From NCBI GenBank assembly GCA_029718625.1, contig CM056376.1, positions 28,736,424-28,800,423 of the forward strand: a stretch of DNA of 64,000 nt, in the 5' to 3' direction. Of this stretch, positions 32,518 through 44,659 are shown piece after piece. The notes under the pieces were generated by a model. The model had not been told where the DNA came from, ran no database searches, and saw only the letters and a list, made by a program, of their open reading frames with translations. Every line of letters starts with the position of its first letter. The stretch's first letter is position 1. This DNA comes from Synaphobranchus kaupii (Eukaryota > Chordata > Actinopteri > Anguilliformes > Synaphobranchidae). The position numbers and the translations under genes were made by a program.

Positions 32518-35500
32518 GACTGGGCGTACTGACGAGCCCCATCGTTCCCAACCATGCTGCCCAGGACCGCCTCATGTTCAAGGCTACTCTCCTTTGGAGG
32601 GACAAGACCCTATCTTCTTCGGCCCTAATTGACTCCGGAGCTGACGCCAGCTTCATGGATATCACCTTCGCCAGGAGGGCCGGCATTCCCACGGAACGTC
32701 TCACTTCACCCATTTCAGCTCTAGCTCTGGACGGCAGGAGTTTGGGGTTAGTTACCCACTCCACCGTTCCTATCCAATTAGTTCTATCTGGCAATCATCG
32801 GGAGTCCATTCAGCTATTACTGATTAACTCCCAACAATCTGCTCTGGTTTTAGGTCAGACCTGGCTTCGCCTCCACAATCCCCATATTGACTGGAAAGCC
32901 GGTCGCATCCTGGCGTGGAGTGCCCACTGTCTAGCCAGCTGTCTCCGTTCTGCACTACCCCCTCCGGGGCCCAGTAAACCCTGTTCCATGCAACCTATAC
33001 CGGATTTAACGAATGTTCCCAGCGAGTATCACGACCTCGCGCAAGTATTTTCTAAATCACGTGCTCTGTCCTTACCTCCTCACAGGCCGTATGACTGCGC
33101 CATTGACCTACTGGCTGGAGCTAAACTGCCATCGGGACGCCTCTACAGTCTGTCTGGACCGGAGAAACTAGCCATGGAGGAATACATCCACGACTCCCTC
33201 GCTTCGGGTATTATCCGTCCCTCTTCATCCCCAGTCGGTGCAGGGTTCTTCTTCGTTGGGAAGAAGGATGGCTCCCTGCGACCCTGCATCGACTACCGGG
33301 GCCTCAACCAGGTCACCATCCGTAACAAATACCCTCTTCCCCTCATTAACACCGCCTTTGAAGCCCTCTCTCCAGCTGTGACGTTCACCAAGCTCGACCT
33401 CCGGAATGCGTATCACTTGGTGCGTATCCGTGAGGGGGACGAGTGGAAGACTGCTTTTAATACCCCGTTGGGCCACTACGAATACCTGGTGGTCCCTTTC
33501 GGCCTTACTAACGCCCCAGCAGTCTTCCAGAGCATGGTGAACGACGTCCTGCGGGACCTCCTAGGGAGGAGCGTTTTTGTTTATATCGATGATATTTTAA
33601 TTTTTTCTCAATCCCCGCAGGAGCATGTCCGTCACGTTCGAGAGGTTCTCCAGCGGCTGTTGGAGAATCAGCTGTTTGTTAAGGCTGAGAAATGTTCCTT
33701 CCACGCTTCCACGGTCCCGTTCCTCGGCTTCATTATCGCGGAGGGCAGTATCCGGGCGGACCCTGTGAAAATCAAGGCGGTGACAGAATGGCCCCAACCC
33801 ACCTCCCGCAAGCACCTTCAACAGTTCCTGGGGTTTGCAAATTTCTACCGCCGCTTTATTCGCAATTACAGTTCCATTGCTGCTCCCCTGACTAAACTCA
33901 CTTCCGTTGCCCTGCCTTACTGTTGGAATTCCGATGCCCAGCGAGCTTTCGAGCTACTCAAGGCTCGGTTTTCCTCAGCACCTATCCTCCTTCACCCTGA
34001 CACTTCTCGGCAGTTTGTCGTTGAGGTGGATGCCTCCGACACCGGCGTGGGGGCCATTCTGTCTCAACGGTCCGCCTCTGATAGCAAGCTCCATCCCTGC
34101 GCATTCTTCTCCCGGAGGCTGTCCTCCGCCGAGAGGAACTACGATGTCGGGGATCGGGAACTGCTGGCGATAAAACTGGCTCTTGAGGAGTGGCGCCACT
34201 GGCTGGAGGGGGCAGGTACCCCTTTTCTTGTTTTTACCGACCATCAAAACCTCATTTATTTAAGATCTGCCAAGAGGCTCAATTCTCGTCAGGCTAGATG
34301 GTCGTTATTTTTTGCACGCTTTAATTTCTCTGTTTCTTTCCGCCCTGGTTCCCGTAATATTAAAGCAGATGCCCTGTCCCGCATTTTTTCCCCTCCCTCC
34401 AGTCCTGCTGATCCGGAGCCCATTTTGCCGGCCTCCTGTGTGGTGGCTGCGGTCTCCTGGGAGATTGAGGGCATTGTGAAGGCCGCCCAGACTTCCCAAC
34501 CGGACCCCCGCAATAACCCTAACTCCTGTCTTTTTGTCCCCGATTCCGTCCGCTCCCAGGTCCTCGAATGGGTTCACGCCTCGTGCCTGGCATGTCACCC
34601 AGGTGTCGCCAGAACTATCGCCCTCGTCAGGAGGAGTTTCTGGTGGCCTACCCTTAAAGGGGATACCCGTGCCTTCGTCCTGGCCTGCTCGGTGTGCGCC
34701 AGGAGCAAGGCTTCCCACCAGCCTCCCTCCGGTCTTCTCCTTTCCCTCCCCGTCCCTGGCCGTCCTTGGAGTCACATTGGTGTGGACTTCGTAACCGGTC
34801 TGCCGTTGTCAGAAGGTAACACCGTCATTCTGACAATAGTGGACCGGTTCTCCAAGGCGGTTCACTTTGTTCCCCTCCCCAAGCTCCCGTCCGCCCTGGA
34901 AACCGCTGAGCTCTTGGTGCTACACGTGGTCAGGCTGCACGGGATCCCCTCTGACATCGTGTCAGACCGTGGGCCCCAGTTCTCCTCCCGAGTTTGGAGG
35001 GCGTTCTGTGCAGCCCTGGGTGCCTCTCCTAGTCTTTCCTCGGGTTTCCATCCCCAGTCTAATGGTCAGGCAGAGAGGGCGAACCAGGACCTGGGGGCCG
35101 CCCTGCGGTGCGTTACAGTGCGCAATCCTGCCTCTTGGAGCCGTTTTCTCCCCTGGGTCGAGTACGCACATAACTCCCTTAAGAGTGCCTCTACTGGCCT
35201 ATCCCCGTTTGAGTGTGCTTTAGGCTATCAACCCCCTCTTCTGTCGACCCAGGAGGCCGAGATAGCTGTCCCCTCTGTTAGGGCCCATGTCCTTCGTTGT
35301 AAAAACATTTGGAGACTCACACGCACCGCACTCCTTCACGCCAATTCCCGCTCCCAACGTCTGGCGGACCTTCACAGGACCGCAGCCCCACAGTATAGGG
35401 CCAGTCAGCAGGTCTGGCTCTCCACTGCAAACATCTCCCTTCCCTCTTCATCCAGAAAGCTTCAGCCCCGTTTTATTGGTCCCTTCCCCATCATTTGTCT

Positions 35501-35852
35501 AGTTAACCCGGTGTCTGTTAAACTTTCCCTCCCCGCCTCCCTCAAAGTTTACCCTGTGTTTCATGTGTCCCAGGTTAAGCCTGTCTCCTCCAGCCCCCTC
35601 AGTACCCCTACCATCCCGCCTCCTCCCGTCCGAGTTGTTGACAACGCCCCGGCCTACACGGTGAACCGTGTTATTGATATCCGCCGCAGGGGCCGGGGTT
35701 TCCAATACCTCGTCGACTGGGAGGGGTACGGTCCTGAGGAGAGGTCGTGGCTCCACAAGAGCCTGATCTTGGACCATTCAGTAATCCAAGACTTCCACGA
35801 ACAGTTCCCTGACAAGACCAGGCCTCCGGGTACGCCAGGTGGCGTACATTGA
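32451..35852 (+). CDS. pol: Chromovirus pol: PR-RT-RNase H-INT-chromodomain
   Basis: The frame is 1133 codons and open throughout. It is probably entered by -1 frameshifting near 32493 rather than from its own ATG. Domains in order: aspartic protease with [12 protein letters not shown] (about 59-70); RT with [11 protein letters not shown] (about 280-290), the [13 protein letters not shown] block and YIDD at 378-381; RNase H beginning [12 protein letters not shown] (about 524); integrase zinc region ending CSVCARSK (about 745-752); integrase core with DFVTGLP (about 778), SDRGPQF (about 839) and NGQAERANQ (about 871) supplying D, D and E; C-terminal chromodomain [20 protein letters not shown] (about 1075-1094). 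The chromodomain probably steers integration to marked chromatin. No lesion was seen, so the element could still be active. Confidence 0.93.
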   Translation: MRQAWPSDRLLSHSPKRRGSPVRLGVLTSPIVPNHAAQDRLMFKATLLWRDKTLSSSALIDSGADASFMDITFARRAGIPTERLTSPISALALDGRSLGLVTHSTVPIQLVLSGNHRESIQLLLINSQQSALVLGQTWLRLHNPHIDWKAGRILAWSAHCLASCLRSALPPPGPSKPCSMQPIPDLTNVPSEYHDLAQVFSKSRALSLPPHRPYDCAIDLLAGAKLPSGRLYSLSGPEKLAMEEYIHDSLASGIIRPSSSPVGAGFFFVGKKDGSLRPCIDYRGLNQVTIRNKYPLPLINTAFEALSPAVTFTKLDLRNAYHLVRIREGDEWKTAFNTPLGHYEYLVVPFGLTNAPAVFQSMVNDVLRDLLGRSVFVYIDDILIFSQSPQEHVRHVREVLQRLLENQLFVKAEKCSFHASTVPFLGFIIAEGSIRADPVKIKAVTEWPQPTSRKHLQQFLGFANFYRRFIRNYSSIAAPLTKLTSVALPYCWNSDAQRAFELLKARFSSAPILLHPDTSRQFVVEVDASDTGVGAILSQRSASDSKLHPCAFFSRRLSSAERNYDVGDRELLAIKLALEEWRHWLEGAGTPFLVFTDHQNLIYLRSAKRLNSRQARWSLFFARFNFSVSFRPGSRNIKADALSRIFSPPSSPADPEPILPASCVVAAVSWEIEGIVKAAQTSQPDPRNNPNSCLFVPDSVRSQVLEWVHASCLACHPGVARTIALVRRSFWWPTLKGDTRAFVLACSVCARSKASHQPPSGLLLSLPVPGRPWSHIGVDFVTGLPLSEGNTVILTIVDRFSKAVHFVPLPKLPSALETAELLVLHVVRLHGIPSDIVSDRGPQFSSRVWRAFCAALGASPSLSSGFHPQSNGQAERANQDLGAALRCVTVRNPASWSRFLPWVEYAHNSLKSASTGLSPFECALGYQPPLLSTQEAEIAVPSVRAHVLRCKNIWRLTRTALLHANSRSQRLADLHRTAAPQYRASQQVWLSTANISLPSSSRKLQPRFIGPFPIICLVNPVSVKLSLPASLKVYPVFHVSQVKPVSSSPLSTPTIPPPPVRVVDNAPAYTVNRVIDIRRRGRGFQYLVDWEGYGPEERSWLHKSLILDHSVIQDFHEQFPDKTRPPGTPGGVH
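32493..32499 (+). promoter_or_regulatory. Candidate -1 ribosomal frameshift heptamer CCCAAAA
   Basis: In the gag frame the bases read C CCA AAA, the X XXY YYZ pattern of a -1 slippery site. A shift here moves ribosomes from gag into the pol frame, which is open from before 32451. It lies 16 bases before the gag stop, inside the overlap. A downstream structure was not tested. Confidence 0.65.
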
Positions 35853-35863
35853 GGGGGGGGTAC

Positions 35864-37265
35864 TGTAACGTTCCGTTCCCGTCCTGTCCGTTTTCCATGT
35901 TTTCCTTGTTTCCTTCCGTGTCATGTTGGATCCCTTGTCCGTGTTTCCCTCCTGGCTGTGGACTGGGCGTCTCCCTCGGGTACTTTTGGTTTCATTTTCC
36001 ACTTTAGCTTCCGCCTATCACTCGCCCCTCTCGTTACTCACATTCCTCACTGCTGTGCTTCGGCAATCACTCCTGATTTAACATCACACCTGTTTCTCGT
36101 TTTCTCCTTCACTTCCTGCACCATTTAAACCCCTGGCTGGCTGCTATTCAGCGCCAGTTCGTTGACTAACCTACCGTGTTTGTTTCGTATCCCGTTTCTG
36201 GTCCAGTGTTTGTGAACCTGCTGGTTCATACCTGTTCGCCTGGTTTCCTGACTGGTAGCTATCTCTGCTAATCTTTCGCTGCTGCATGCATTTACCTGTT
36301 TCCCTTCAAAACCTCCAGACGCCGCAGTTCCAGTCTTCCCGCAGCTGTGTTTGTCCTCCCCGTGTTACGTACCTCCCGTACTCGTGTTGCAGTACCAGGA
36401 CCTCTGCATGCCAGCCGGCTTACGCCAGTATTGCCCGAGCTACGCCGCACCTTCCAACTCGGCGGTGCATTCACCAGCTACAGTCCTGTCACAACACCCT
36501 GCCTTTAACCTCTGCTTTCTGCCCGGTTACTCAAGCTACCCGGTCCAGTTTCCAGTCCTGTTCCAGCCCAGTTCCGATCCAGTTTCCAGTCCAGCTCCAG
36601 TCCAGTTTCCAGTCCAGTTCCAGTCCAGTTCCGGTGTTTTAGACACCTCCGTTCTAGTCCAGTTCCGGCTTGGAACAAGTTCCGTGCCGTCCCCTGTGTT
36701 CCTGAGTGGACCTTCCGGTCCAGCTTCCAGTCCAGTTCCAGTCCAGTTCCGGTGTTTCATACACCTCCGTTCAAGTCCAGTTCCGGCTTGGAACAAGTTC
36801 CGTGCCGTTCCCGTTTCCTGAGTGGATCTCCCGGTCCAGTTTCCAGTCCAGTTCCCAGTCCAGTTCCAGTCCAGTTCCGGTGTTTTATACACCTCCGTTC
36901 AAGTCCAGTTCCGGCTTGGAACAAGTTCCGTGCCGTTCCCGTTTCCTGAGTGGACCTTCCGGTCCAGTTTCCAGTCCAGTTCCGATCCAGTTTCCAGTCC
37001 AGTTCCAGTCCAGTTCCAGTCCAGTTCCGGTGTTTTAGACACCTCCGTTCAAGTCCAGTTCCGGCTTGGAACAGTTCCGTGTTTCCTCAAGTCCAGCTCC
37101 GGCTTGGAGCAGTCCTCAGTTGGACGCTATCCTGTGTTAACTAACTAACCTGTTTTGCTCCCGTGTACAGCTTTGGGACCACCCCAACGCTTAATAAAGT
37201 TCCACTTTCTGTAATCTGTCTCCTGGTCGTTGCACTTGGGTTCGTCCCGTATCAGGATCGTAACA
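35864..37265 (+). repeat. 3' LTR of the chromovirus
   Basis: 1402 bp, offset by exactly 5748 from the 5' LTR. All frames translated from it equal those of the 5' LTR, and no mismatch was found where compared. It follows the polypurine run at about 35851-35860. Confidence 0.93.
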
Positions 37266-37269
37266 TCCT

Positions 37270-38399
37270 GGGCCCTATCTTGGCGATCTTGGCGCTTAGT
37301 CTAAGCGCATGGCGTAAAGTCCATTTTGGGCGTGTCCAAGTCCACTTTTGCTATTTTAAAGGCGTGTTTTTTTTGGCGCTAAGCACGGCGCAAGGTGCAA
37401 CTGGGCTGAACCTAGTCGCTTCATTAATTATAGGTGTGTCTTGGGCGTGACATGCAATAAACCAATCAAAATGTCATATCCCATTCCCTTTAAAAGCCTG
37501 CTTTTCCACCTTGGCGGATTGCTTGATGGCGAAACAGACATGCTCGTGCGTGTTTAGTGTGATCAAGGAATAGGCTAAATGGAGTATGATCAATATTATT
37601 CGGACTAACCATTAGCCTATGAGTTCCCGGTAATTCCAGACAGGGCTGTTATTTTACAAAATATATGCGGTTAAATTTCGTTAAAAGGACCTGCAACAGC
37701 TGAGAATAACCTATCAATGGCTTCAGTCTCACCTTAGAAAACGCCAAATTAGCCTGCTTGCTCAGCGAATTTCGTTTGATTATGCAATGAAAGTGTCAAA
37801 TATCAATTCCAAGAGGCTGTTCTCATGGAGTTCTCGAAGTTTAAGCTTCATCCAAAGTTCATTAGGCTACCTGCATAGTAGGCTAATATTGATTAATAAC
37901 ATACATACCGTTATTTTGCCTTAATGATGACACTAAATAGCCTACAATAAAGCTGTCAGGTTCGCAACCCATATGTTCACGCATATTTCCCCTTGTTTAA
38001 TAATGTCCTGTTTATGGAAATGTGACCAACCTGTTTTACTCGTAGCGTAATCCTTTAAAACAATCCACTTTCCCAGGTAGACCGTGAAACGTGCGACTTA
38101 AAGCAGGGGAAACAGAGAACATGCAGCGCACGTGCAGAGAATGGCATTAAAATTCATTGTGAATTAATTGTGTAACGTGCTGCAAATTTGTATTAGTTTC
38201 TAATTAGACGCTTAGTTCTCTTTAAAATCGTTTTGTTCAGTTATGGAATAATGGGTGAAATCAGCTGGGTTTAAACGGTGAGAGTATGGAAACCTGGTCA
38301 CTGTAATTTGCGCTTTCTGCTGGCTCACGATAGCAATACGCCAAAAAGAATCCTGGCCACTCCTCCTGGCCGCTTTGCGCCGGGTGTAAGATAGGGCCC
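37270..38399. mobile_element. GGGCCCTATCTT-ended MITE, inverted copy next to the chromovirus
   Basis: It has the same termini as 14159-15852 but the opposite internal orientation and 1130 bp length. CCT lies on both sides (37267-37269 and 38400-38402). It inserted at the target-duplication edge of the chromovirus, 4 bp from its 3' LTR. Confidence 0.8.
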
Positions 38400-39434
38400 C
38401 CTGTCTTTGTCATTTCACTATTCGGGTGATTTTGGGAACATTTGGGTTTCCTCTGTATTTCTTCGTTTTCTTCCTTCTGACTTTATTTATATTTGTATTT
38501 AATACTAATGTACTAATCATACTAACTGTTAGATTAGATTTAATACTAACCTGCTAACAAACTAACGTGTATATAATACTAACCAGCTAACCTACTAACA
38601 TTAGGGTTTTAGAGTTCGCTACTATTACTAATTTTAGAGTTCGAATTACTAATTCATCTTGAGTTTCTACCTGCAGCTGTCATTTCCCTCCTCATTATCC
38701 TTTCCCTGTATCTATCTGATTTCGCATTCTCTGCACGTGTGTCCACTTTCGCATTCCTCCCCTCCGAGCTGTGCACTTGTCTACCTGCTAACTCCAGGCC
38801 GTTTGTTATCATTGTGTCTATGTGTATTCCGGTCCGTGTCTTACGTTTTCCCTCGTTATTGTACTATCAGCTTCCCTTATCGTTTCATTGTGCTCACCTG
38901 TGAGCGATCTCCCCTCCCCGTGTCTGCACACCTGATTCCCATTATGTCTGTCTCTCCCTGTGTATTTAACACCTGTTATTTCAGTCTGTCTTCGCAAGTT
39001 CCTCACATGATATTTTGCTTCTGTGTTACTTTCTGTTTTCTGAGATTCTGCCCGAGCTGTTTGTTTATTCTGTAGTTTCTGTTTCCTAGTTTTTGTTTCC
39101 CTAGTTTTTTGCCTGTTGTTGTTTTTTTTATGTTTTCAGTCTGTTTTGTTTTGTTTTTGTTCCTCCTCTGCCTCCCCGGTTTTTGACTCCTGCCTGTGTT
39201 CTCGCGACCCTGTTTTTGGATCCTGGTTTTGTGCTTTTGCTGTGCCTTACCGGTTTTGACCCCTGCCTGTTCCTTGACCACTCTTTGGACTGTGTTTTGT
39301 TGCGTTGCCTGTCTACCCGCTTTTTCGACCCTGCCTGTTTTACCACGGATTGCTGCCTTGCCCTGATTAAACTTCGGTTTTTTATACTCCTGCCTGCGTT
39401 TGGGTCCTTCCCCCCGCCCGCTCATAACAAGAAG

Positions 39435-39657
39435 GGTGTTTTCAGAAGGATGTTTTATCATAGTAATAGAGAAAAGATCTCTCATTGTACAATCATACCA
39501 ATTGAAACGTATATTAAATTCTCTAAATCCTCAAGAAACAGAAGTGGCGGACTGCAGGCTCTTTAGCCACTGGAAGGTCTCGGTATATTATCTCTGTCAG
39601 CCAAAGCAAAGCAGAGACAATATATATAGCTTATCGCTTGTGTCAACGTGCATTTCT
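39435..39657 (+). mobile_element. L1 fragment, unit C (right part)
   Basis: This continues the L1 remnant after the split solo LTR and matches 13936-14158. Confidence 0.7.
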
Positions 39658-41036
39658 GGGCCCTATCTTACACCCGGCGCAAAGCGGCGCCAACCCAAAC
39701 GCAAGTGTCTTTGCTATCTTACACACGGCGCATGGTTCATAATAATGCCTTGCGTTCATGTCATTTAACTAGCATGTATTCTTGCGCCCATTACAAGTGA
39801 ACCGGGCGTGTTGGTCTTAAGATGAGGAGTGGCCAGGATTCTTTTTGGCGTATTGCTATCTTGAGCCAGTAGAAAGCGCTTGCACTAGAACCACCACAAA
39901 CCTGATCTAAAGTCATGTCGCAGTTGTTTACATGTTATTTTAACGGTGCATATAAGTGCGTCTACATAGGCGTGTGCACAACGCGCGTACCCTCCTGTCT
40001 GTTACACACAGGGGCACGCACAAGCATGACTAAAATATCTAGATCACAATGTGAAATATTATTGTGTAGGCTATATCAAAAATGCATAATAAAAGGTTCC
40101 ATAGGTCCACATACCTTTCCCTCAGCGAAGGGAAACGATGCCACATTACATTGCTCTCAGCCCACTCCATCAACATCCAGGCGATGTGCGATGGTACGGG
40201 ACAATGGCTATCCGTTAAAAAGGAGCTGATAACACCTATATCAAGCTGCGCGAATTGTCATTTACACCTAATGCGTGAATTGTCATTCAATTGAAAACTC
40301 GCGCACTGCAATAGATGGACATTTCAGTTTTGAAAATGCGCTTCAGATGTCATTACAATACAGCTCTGTTTATCTAGGAATACAGTCTGTAAGTAAATAG
40401 AATGGTTTGTGACTGAAAAAAGTTCAAAACCTTGTCCAGTGAATATTGCTTTTATTGTTTTTCAAATAGCCTAGGCTACAGCGGATTCGCTGTGCATAAG
40501 GTTTTTGTCGATAGCCTATGGTTAAAAAAACTGAGATAAATGTCACCATGTTAAGTGAATTGTAACCTCAGCTATTCTTCGTATTTTTTAAATTACAGTG
40601 ACAAGGTTTCCATACCCTCAGCTTATTAAAACCCCGCTGATTTCACCTGTTAGTCCATAACTGAACAAAAGATTTAAAGATAACTAAGCGTCTAATTATA
40701 AACGAAAACAAATTTGCAGCACGTTACAATTAATTCACAATTAAATTTAATACCATTATCTGCATGCACGCTTTACAGGAGCAGGTCTGTTTCCCCTGCT
40801 GTAAATCGCACTTTTAACGGTCTTCCTGGGAAAGTGGATTGTTTTAAAGCATTACGCTACCAGTAAAACAGGTTGGTCACATTTCCATAAGCAGGACATT
40901 ATAAAACAAGGGAAAATATGCGTGAACCTATGGGTTGCCAACCTGACAGCTTTATTGTATTTATTGTCATCATTAAGGCAAAATAACGTTATTTATTTTA
41001 TTAATCAAAATTAGAAAATTACAAAATTAGAATGCC
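39658..41036. mobile_element. GGGCCCTATCTT-ended MITE, right-truncated (unit C)
   Basis: It is the same insertion as 14159-15852 in unit B, at the same GCATTTCT target. It keeps an extra block (about 40455-40690) that unit B lost, but its right end is missing: homology breaks near 41036. Confidence 0.75.
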
Positions 41037-41066
41037 TCTGAGTTAGGTCAAAGGGGAATCATATAT

Positions 41067-41477
41067 ATATATATTTTTTTTTATTAAATTTTGTTTCTGA
41101 TTTTTCCCCATTTTTCTCCCAATTTAGTAGCCAATTGAACCCCTATTCTAATTCAATTCCCCCCCGTGTAGCAACCGCTAGAGAACCACCGCAACACAAC
41201 CCTGTCAGCCGGTAGTAGGAAGGATGTCGCCACGTCCTCTACAGGGCGCGACTCCTTGAGCTCCTGACCGTGAATCCAGCTCGCCCAGGGCCGCTATGCG
41301 TGCAGCGATTCTCTCCGAGCCCCTCCCCCCACCCAGAAGCAGCCGCCAATTGCTGCTCCCACAGGGCGCCGGCCATGCTCGGATCTGGCAGGACCAGGGC
41401 ACGAACCCCGATCCTCGCAGCACAACTGCACCGACTGAAAGTCGGCGCTCTTACCGTTGTACCACGCGACGGCCCCT
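41067..41477 (-). mobile_element. tRNA-derived SINE with 14-bp target duplication
   Basis: GGGGAATCATATAT lies on both sides (41053-41066 and 41478-41491). Read on the minus strand, the head has A-box-like TGGTACAACGGTAAGAGC and B-box GGTTCGTGCCC. A long GC-rich body and a T-rich plus-strand (A-rich minus-strand) 3' end follow. It is a retroposed copy, not a tRNA gene. Confidence 0.85.
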
Positions 41478-41491
41478 GGGGAATCATATAT

Positions 41492-43194
41492 TTAAGAATA
41501 AGAATGTACTAACAATGGCTATTCGAATGAAGCCTATGAAATTAATAACTAATTGATGATTGAATAATAATTGTTGTACTAAGATATGATGATATGTATC
41601 AGTTAAAATTAATAACAGTTAAACCTTTTTGTTTTAATTACAAGTCTAACCCTTAGGCAGGGGATTAGGCACCCTGAACCTAGGGGTTAACAGGCGGCGG
41701 CGGAATTGCAAAGTTCCGAGGGCACGTTAAAAAGGTCATATAGTGCAGGGGAGAAGACTGAAGGCCCCCGTGTCTGATGAAGTATGAACTGACATACTGC
41801 CGTAGTACCGTCTAGTCGGCGTAGTTGTCGAATGTAAGTATGCAGGCACTGCGTGGTACGTGGATGACGCGCTCGGCTCAATGTACAGTCAGGCCACTGT
41901 AAGCTGAAACCGAATGCGATAGTAAGCGAGCAGTGCTTTCTGTGATCAGGGTTTCTGAAAAGGAGACGCCTGGGAAGCAGAGAGGCTGAGGGTCCTTCAC
42001 TCAGAGGAGTCGGGTGGAAGGAACTCAGTGGAAAGGGATCCAGCCTGGAGCTGCGCCCGAGAGAGAGGGAGGCTCGAAGGATCAAAGTGATATTTTGTGC
42101 TATTTCCTTGACAAAAAGTAATTCCGCAGGAAGTTAGACCAACAGACAAGGGGTTAGAGCACCTGTTTTCCCTAGTGGTATAAATGGACGTTGGTCATTA
42201 ATTCCTCCGGGAGAATGCTTATTGAAAAACAGATAGAGTATCAGACACTGATTGTGTAATGTGCCCAAAACTCAGAAAAAGTGAGGTGGAGTGGGGGGGA
42301 CTGCTGACATTGCACCAGCATCTTGTGATCTATGTACTCACCCCTCCTTCCTATGACCTGTTTGAAATGGTATACATATGTGAAGGAACAACAGATGAGC
42401 AGCACTGAACTTTGCTTTCCTCTGTACATTGCTTGGACAATATTATTGCATTAAAAAAACTATTATTCACCAGCCCTGGATTCTGACTCTTTTCCCGACA
42501 ACCGATCTGTCACATAGGCTACTACTTTTAATGCTATTTAAAGTATATTTCAAACACTGTAGTCATAATTTAAAATTCTATTTCCAATACCTACAAATCA
42601 CCCTTTGAATTAGTATACTTAAATATACTTTACGTTTGTAAGACATGTCTCAATTTAGTACACTTAAGTACAGTAAGTACACTACAGTTGTACAGAAGTT
42701 CTACAAAAGTACAACTTTAGTGCATTCATTAGCCTGTACTTAAAGTGTGGCCAGTTTAACACAAAATGAGTAGTTACTACATGATGAGTACGTACTAAAA
42801 GTATACTTAAAGTATAATATTTTTTTGCTTGGGTCCTGATGTTTACTTAGTGTATTTAAGCATGGTGCACCATTAAAATATATTGCAATGTACTACATTA
42901 TAGCTTGTTATTGGGGTTTTATTATAAAGAATTGGTGTCCCAAATTACCTAATGAGCTGTCCCACATTCCCAAACGCAGATGAAAAAATGTGCTGTGGCT
43001 CATATGAAATATAAAGGTGTGTCACGCATCCTGTGAGCAAGATTCCTACATTTTTTCTTTTTATGCGGTCAGATAACATCTTGAGGATTTCAGAATTGTA
43101 TCATGTGCTGTGTAAATGTGTTGGACTAATATCGAAACAGGTACCAGAAGGCAAAATTCCAAAAAGTGTCCCACTTTATCTGAATTCACCCTAC
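41492..43194. other. Intergenic, with a possible short LTR at 42302-42514
   Basis: No gene is recognised. A purine run (GTGGAGTGGGGGGGAC) before 42302 is followed by TGCTGACATTGCACC, and the segment ends GATCTGTCACA at 42514. This would suit a polypurine tract plus a short 3' LTR, but no partner is visible. The 132-codon minus frame at 41687-42085 shows no family features. GTACTTAAAGT-type words cluster at 42600-42810. Confidence 0.35.
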
Positions 43195-43740
43195 TGTTAT
43201 GCCCCATGTTAGGAAGCAGGGCATAATAATAAAAACGAATACCTCCTAGTTTCGATAGTTATCAATATATATATTAATAACACTCATTTAGTGGCATGGC
43301 GGCTGTGCACTGGGAATCGTGGCTGGTTCAGGAAACTGGGTTGATGCCTTATATCCTGATTGGGCGCTGGTCGATGATGGGGGAGGGCTTTTCTTTTTAA
43401 AAGGGCAAAAATGGTGGGCAGGAGGAGAGTGTGAATGTACCTGTGCTTGGCCTGCCGGCTTGAAGATTGACAACCCCAATTTTTCTTCGACCAGGCTGTT
43501 ATATTTTATTCTCGCTATACTGCCATGCTTAAAGAGAAACTAGACTAAACAAACTAAACTCAAAAACGAACGGACGCGGAGCTCTTTGCCGGCGGAGCGA
43601 CGGCTTGGGTTAGCCCAGGGAACAGAGGAAGCGACCTGGAGGAGGTAAGTCCCAGTTTTCCTCCCAGTTTCACCATTCCAGGCCAGCCGCCTCCTTTTTC
43701 TAAGCGAATTTCTATCCCTAGACAAAACGTGACCGCAACA
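43195..43740 (+). repeat. 5' LTR of the Gmr1-like element
   Basis: TGTTATGCCCC...GACCGCAACA. It is followed after two bases by TGGGGGCTCCATCCGGGAT, which resembles the tRNA-Pro-type primer-binding site TGGGGGCTCGTCCGGGAT with small changes. Confidence 0.85.
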
Positions 43741-44659
43741 ATTGGGGGCTCCATCCGGGATCTGAGTATCAAGCTGTTTGGTTAGTAGATATCCAAACAG
43801 GTAGGGTCCTTTTGTGTGTAAGCTAGTTCTGTAAGCCACGTTTGCTAGGTGGGTAGTGTGTCTTCCTAGCTAACTAACAAGTTATTTAATTTAACTGTTA
43901 GATTAGGCTTACAATTTCAAGTAAGTAACAACATTAGGAGTTAGGTTTGTTTGGGAGTATACTGACTGTGGACCGTTATCACATAGGTTAAATTTGTTTG
44001 ACTTGGTAGTTAACCCAATTTGTGTTGATCGTCATTAATGCAGGGTTGATGTATGGAATAGCTGGTTGATTGTTTGGGGGTAATGAACACGTTTAATTTG
44101 GCTGCAGGCTGAAGGAGCTGCATTAGCCAGCCTCTTTGGGGAGGTAGTTGAGCCTTAAGGCTAGATGAGGGAGTTTATTTTGTTTTGTAAATGCGCGGTG
44201 TGTGTTCCGTCTGCGTGCTGCCAAGTCTATTAGCGTTTTGGGGTGTCAGCGATTGAGCTAGCCTATTTAATTATAGGTTCGATAGGATTGGGCATACTAG
44301 GTACAGGTTTGTATGTTTGTTTTTTTCGGCTGCTGTTGGTCTTACAGTAGCATAGTGTCGTATAACACTTATAAGAGTTGAGATGTGTTGTCTCCTCTTC
44401 CGTTGTTGCTGACTTGTTTGGTCTCGTGTTCGGGGGGCGTGGCCTTTTTGATGTTTTGGGGCATCAGGGGCCCTCCGCGTACTACGTTGGGTACCTCTTT
44501 GCAGCATGCCTATTTGAGTACTTAGTATATGCACCCTTTTGTCTCTTTTTGGTGTTGGTTGGCAATATAGGACCTGTCTGCTTAGCGGAGGCACTAGAGT
44601 TTCGCCTCAGCTTTGTGTTCTCTCCTGCAGTGTCTCTGGTCTCGGCTCTAGTATACATA
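43741..44659 (+). other. Leader of the Gmr1-like element
   Basis: It contains the primer-binding-site-like sequence at 43743-43761 and then about 900 bp without a convincing coding frame. The N-terminus of gag may lie near 44600-44659 before the insertions, but no clear frame is seen. Confidence 0.5.

Larger units (their letters stand above)
30116..37265 (+). mobile_element. Complete Ty3/gypsy chromovirus (sushi-like), apparently intact
   Basis: It is flanked by TCCTG on both sides (30111-30115 and 37266-37270). The two LTRs are each 1402 bp with no difference where I compared them. Between them lie an open gag, an overlapping open pol in the -1 frame and a polypurine run (GAGGGGGGGGTAC) directly before the 3' LTR. 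PR-RT-RH-INT-chromodomain order places it among vertebrate chromoviruses such as the sushi group. I could not assign a primer-binding site with confidence. Confidence 0.93.
30009..39429 (+). mobile_element. Solo LTR of unit C, split by two nested insertions
   Basis: This is the counterpart of 12823-13930, with the same AGAAG duplication (30004-30008 and 39430-39434). Its own sequence is 30009-30115 and 38403-39429. A chromovirus (30116-37265) and a MITE (37270-38399) sit inside. Confidence 0.88.

Noticed and set aside
41687..42085. 132-codon minus-strand frame
   Set aside because: Ser/Arg/Pro-rich without domain, signal or homologous feature; likely chance.
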